Source: Armatimonadota bacterium (GTDB taxonomy: Bacteria > Armatimonadota > Zipacnadia > Zipacnadales > UBA11051). Taken from it: a DNA stretch of 6,019 nucleotides. Location of the stretch: positions 1 to 6,019 of the forward strand of contig DPJP01000051.1 in assembly GCA_003542955.1 (NCBI GenBank). Direction: 5' to 3'. The notes under the pieces were generated by a model, which saw only the letters and a program-made list of their open reading frames with translations, was not told the origin of the DNA and did no database searches. Below, one piece after another: positions 5,315 through 6,019 of this stretch; positions within the stretch are counted from its first letter, which is position 1; every line of letters begins with the position of its first letter. Position numbers and translations under genes: made by a program.

Positions 5315-5844
5315 TGACTCCCTCACGAGAGGACGGCGGGGCCGTGACGCGCGTGCTGGCAGGCAACCGGGATGCCTATGCCGAGCTGGTGGACCGCTAC
5401 CAGTCGCGGGCAGTCGCCGTTGCGCTGGCGATGTGCGGAGACGCCGAGACCGCGCGCGACCTGGCCCAGGAGGCCTTCATCACCGCCTACACGTCATTGC
5501 CGAAGCTCCGCGAGCCTGCGAGGTTCGGTCCCTGGCTGTGGGGCATCCTGCGCAATACCTGCCGCAAGCACCTTCAGCGAGGCAGCCGGAGGTCCGCGTC
5601 GCTGGACAGCGATCCTCTGCCGGAGCCGCAGGCGCCGCTGGAGGCCTCCGAGGCGGAGCTGATCTCCGTTCTACGGACCGTCGCGGAGCCGCACAGGGAG
5701 ATACTCGCCTGCAAGTACCTGCTGGATATGGACTACGAGGATATCGCCGCGATGCTCGGCATCAGCGTCAACAATGTGAGAGTGCGCTGCTTCAGGGCCC
5801 GAGAGGCGCTCAGGCAGGCGCTTGCGGCAGAAGGGGGTGTGTGA
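5314..5844 (+). CDS. ECF-type RNA polymerase sigma factor (sigma-70 family)
   Basis: A 176-aa group 4 (ECF) sigma factor that should direct RNA polymerase to its own set of promoters. The sigma-2 domain spans about residues 20-90: AYAELVDRYQ, then ETARDLAQEAFITAYTSL (region 2.2, core binding) and FGPWLWGILRNTCRKHLQR (regions 2.3-2.4, -10 recognition). An acidic, proline-containing linker (about 95-112) is followed by sigma-4 (about 113-170), with the helix-turn-helix in DMDYEDIAAMLGISVNNVRVRCFRARE for -35 binding. No C-terminal extension is present. The ATG at 5314 shares its A with the TGA of the upstream gene and lacks a close SD, so initiation should be by translational coupling. GTG at 5344 is an alternative start that would still retain both domains. 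The anti-sigma gene follows after 4 nt, the usual ECF regulator pairing. Confidence 0.93.
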   Translation: MTPSREDGGAVTRVLAGNRDAYAELVDRYQSRAVAVALAMCGDAETARDLAQEAFITAYTSLPKLREPARFGPWLWGILRNTCRKHLQRGSRRSASLDSDPLPEPQAPLEASEAELISVLRTVAEPHREILACKYLLDMDYEDIAAMLGISVNNVRVRCFRAREALRQALAAEGGV

Positions 5845-5848
5845 GCAG

Positions 5849-6019
5849 ATGGCACGGTGTGAGAAGTGGCGCGAGCTGATCTCGGCCTACATCGACGGCG
5901 AGTGCAGTGCCGACGAACGCCGCGAGGCCGAGGACCATCTGAGCCGATGCCCCGAGTGCCGCAGATGGTATGAGGAGGTGACCGCTGACCAGGAGCTGTT
6001 CACTCGTGCACTGACCGGC
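5849..6019 (+). CDS. Zinc-finger anti-sigma factor, N-terminal part (truncated by window)
   Basis: Only the first 57 codons are inside the window; the frame is open at base 6019. The visible part is the anti-sigma zinc-finger (ZAS, zf-HC2) domain: LISAYIDGECS, then H30-x3-C34-x2-C37 (HLSRCPEC), with Cys4 26 residues before the histidine as the likely fourth ligand, the same layout as RsrA-type proteins. The family binds its ECF sigma factor and holds it inactive until a signal arrives; many members have a transmembrane helix and a periplasmic sensor after this domain, which cannot be judged here. The ATG at 5849 follows the sigma stop by 4 nt, with GGGGG (5833-5837) 11 nt upstream; an overlapping GTG at 5837 is an alternative. 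It is co-transcribed with the sigma factor. Confidence 0.88.
   Translation, partial: MARCEKWRELISAYIDGECSADERREAEDHLSRCPECRRWYEEVTADQELFTRALTG

Noticed and set aside
1..6019. CRISPR array, tRNA or rRNA
   Set aside because: No regularly spaced repeats and no tRNA or rRNA signature sequences were seen on either strand.

Overview
The window is GC-rich, densely coded bacterial chromosome carrying two divergent gene blocks. I lean towards the Armatimonadota or a neighbouring lineage. Two proteins resemble the pseudopilins with an H-x9-DG C-terminus (one contains 'LMYAQDYDGYLP') that are abundant there and in Planctomycetes, and DUF4446 is typical of Gram-positive-like and deep-branching phyla. 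This is family-based inference only; no rRNA or marker gene is present.

Minus-strand block (3535 down to 127), read right to left: yajC (Sec translocon accessory subunit), a DUF4446 membrane protein that starts directly after the yajC stop, a complete XerC/XerD-type tyrosine recombinase with a TTG start, an ADP-ribosylglycohydrolase-fold protein, and after a 144-nt gap a 62-aa orphan. The first four genes are separated by 0, 12 and 28 nt, each with a good Shine-Dalgarno (SD) sequence in front of genes two to four, so they form an operon. A hairpin without a T-tract lies beyond the last gene. The divergent spacer at about 3551-3719 contains an AT-rich island with a candidate promoter for this operon.

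Plus-strand block (3720 to the end): a single-pass H-x9-DG protein (169 aa); a 539-nt stretch with no recognisable gene but many inverted repeats; a second H-x9-DG pseudopilin-like protein (181 aa); an ECF sigma factor whose ATG overlaps the TGA of that gene; and a zinc-finger anti-sigma factor cut by the window edge. The last three are tightly packed and should be co-transcribed, which links an envelope-anchored pseudopilin-like protein to a sigma/anti-sigma switch.

The most striking element is the leader of the second H-x9-DG gene. A perfect 12-bp inverted repeat (4671-4682 with 4751-4762), extended by 7 more pairs, buries the whole Shine-Dalgarno of the gene. Just upstream lies a candidate promoter whose spacer and -10 are covered by a 10-bp dyad, and a 46-codon open frame with a strong Shine-Dalgarno that stops 5 nt before the masking strand. 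Together these suggest regulated translation of the pseudopilin-like/sigma/anti-sigma operon. No known riboswitch class was recognised.
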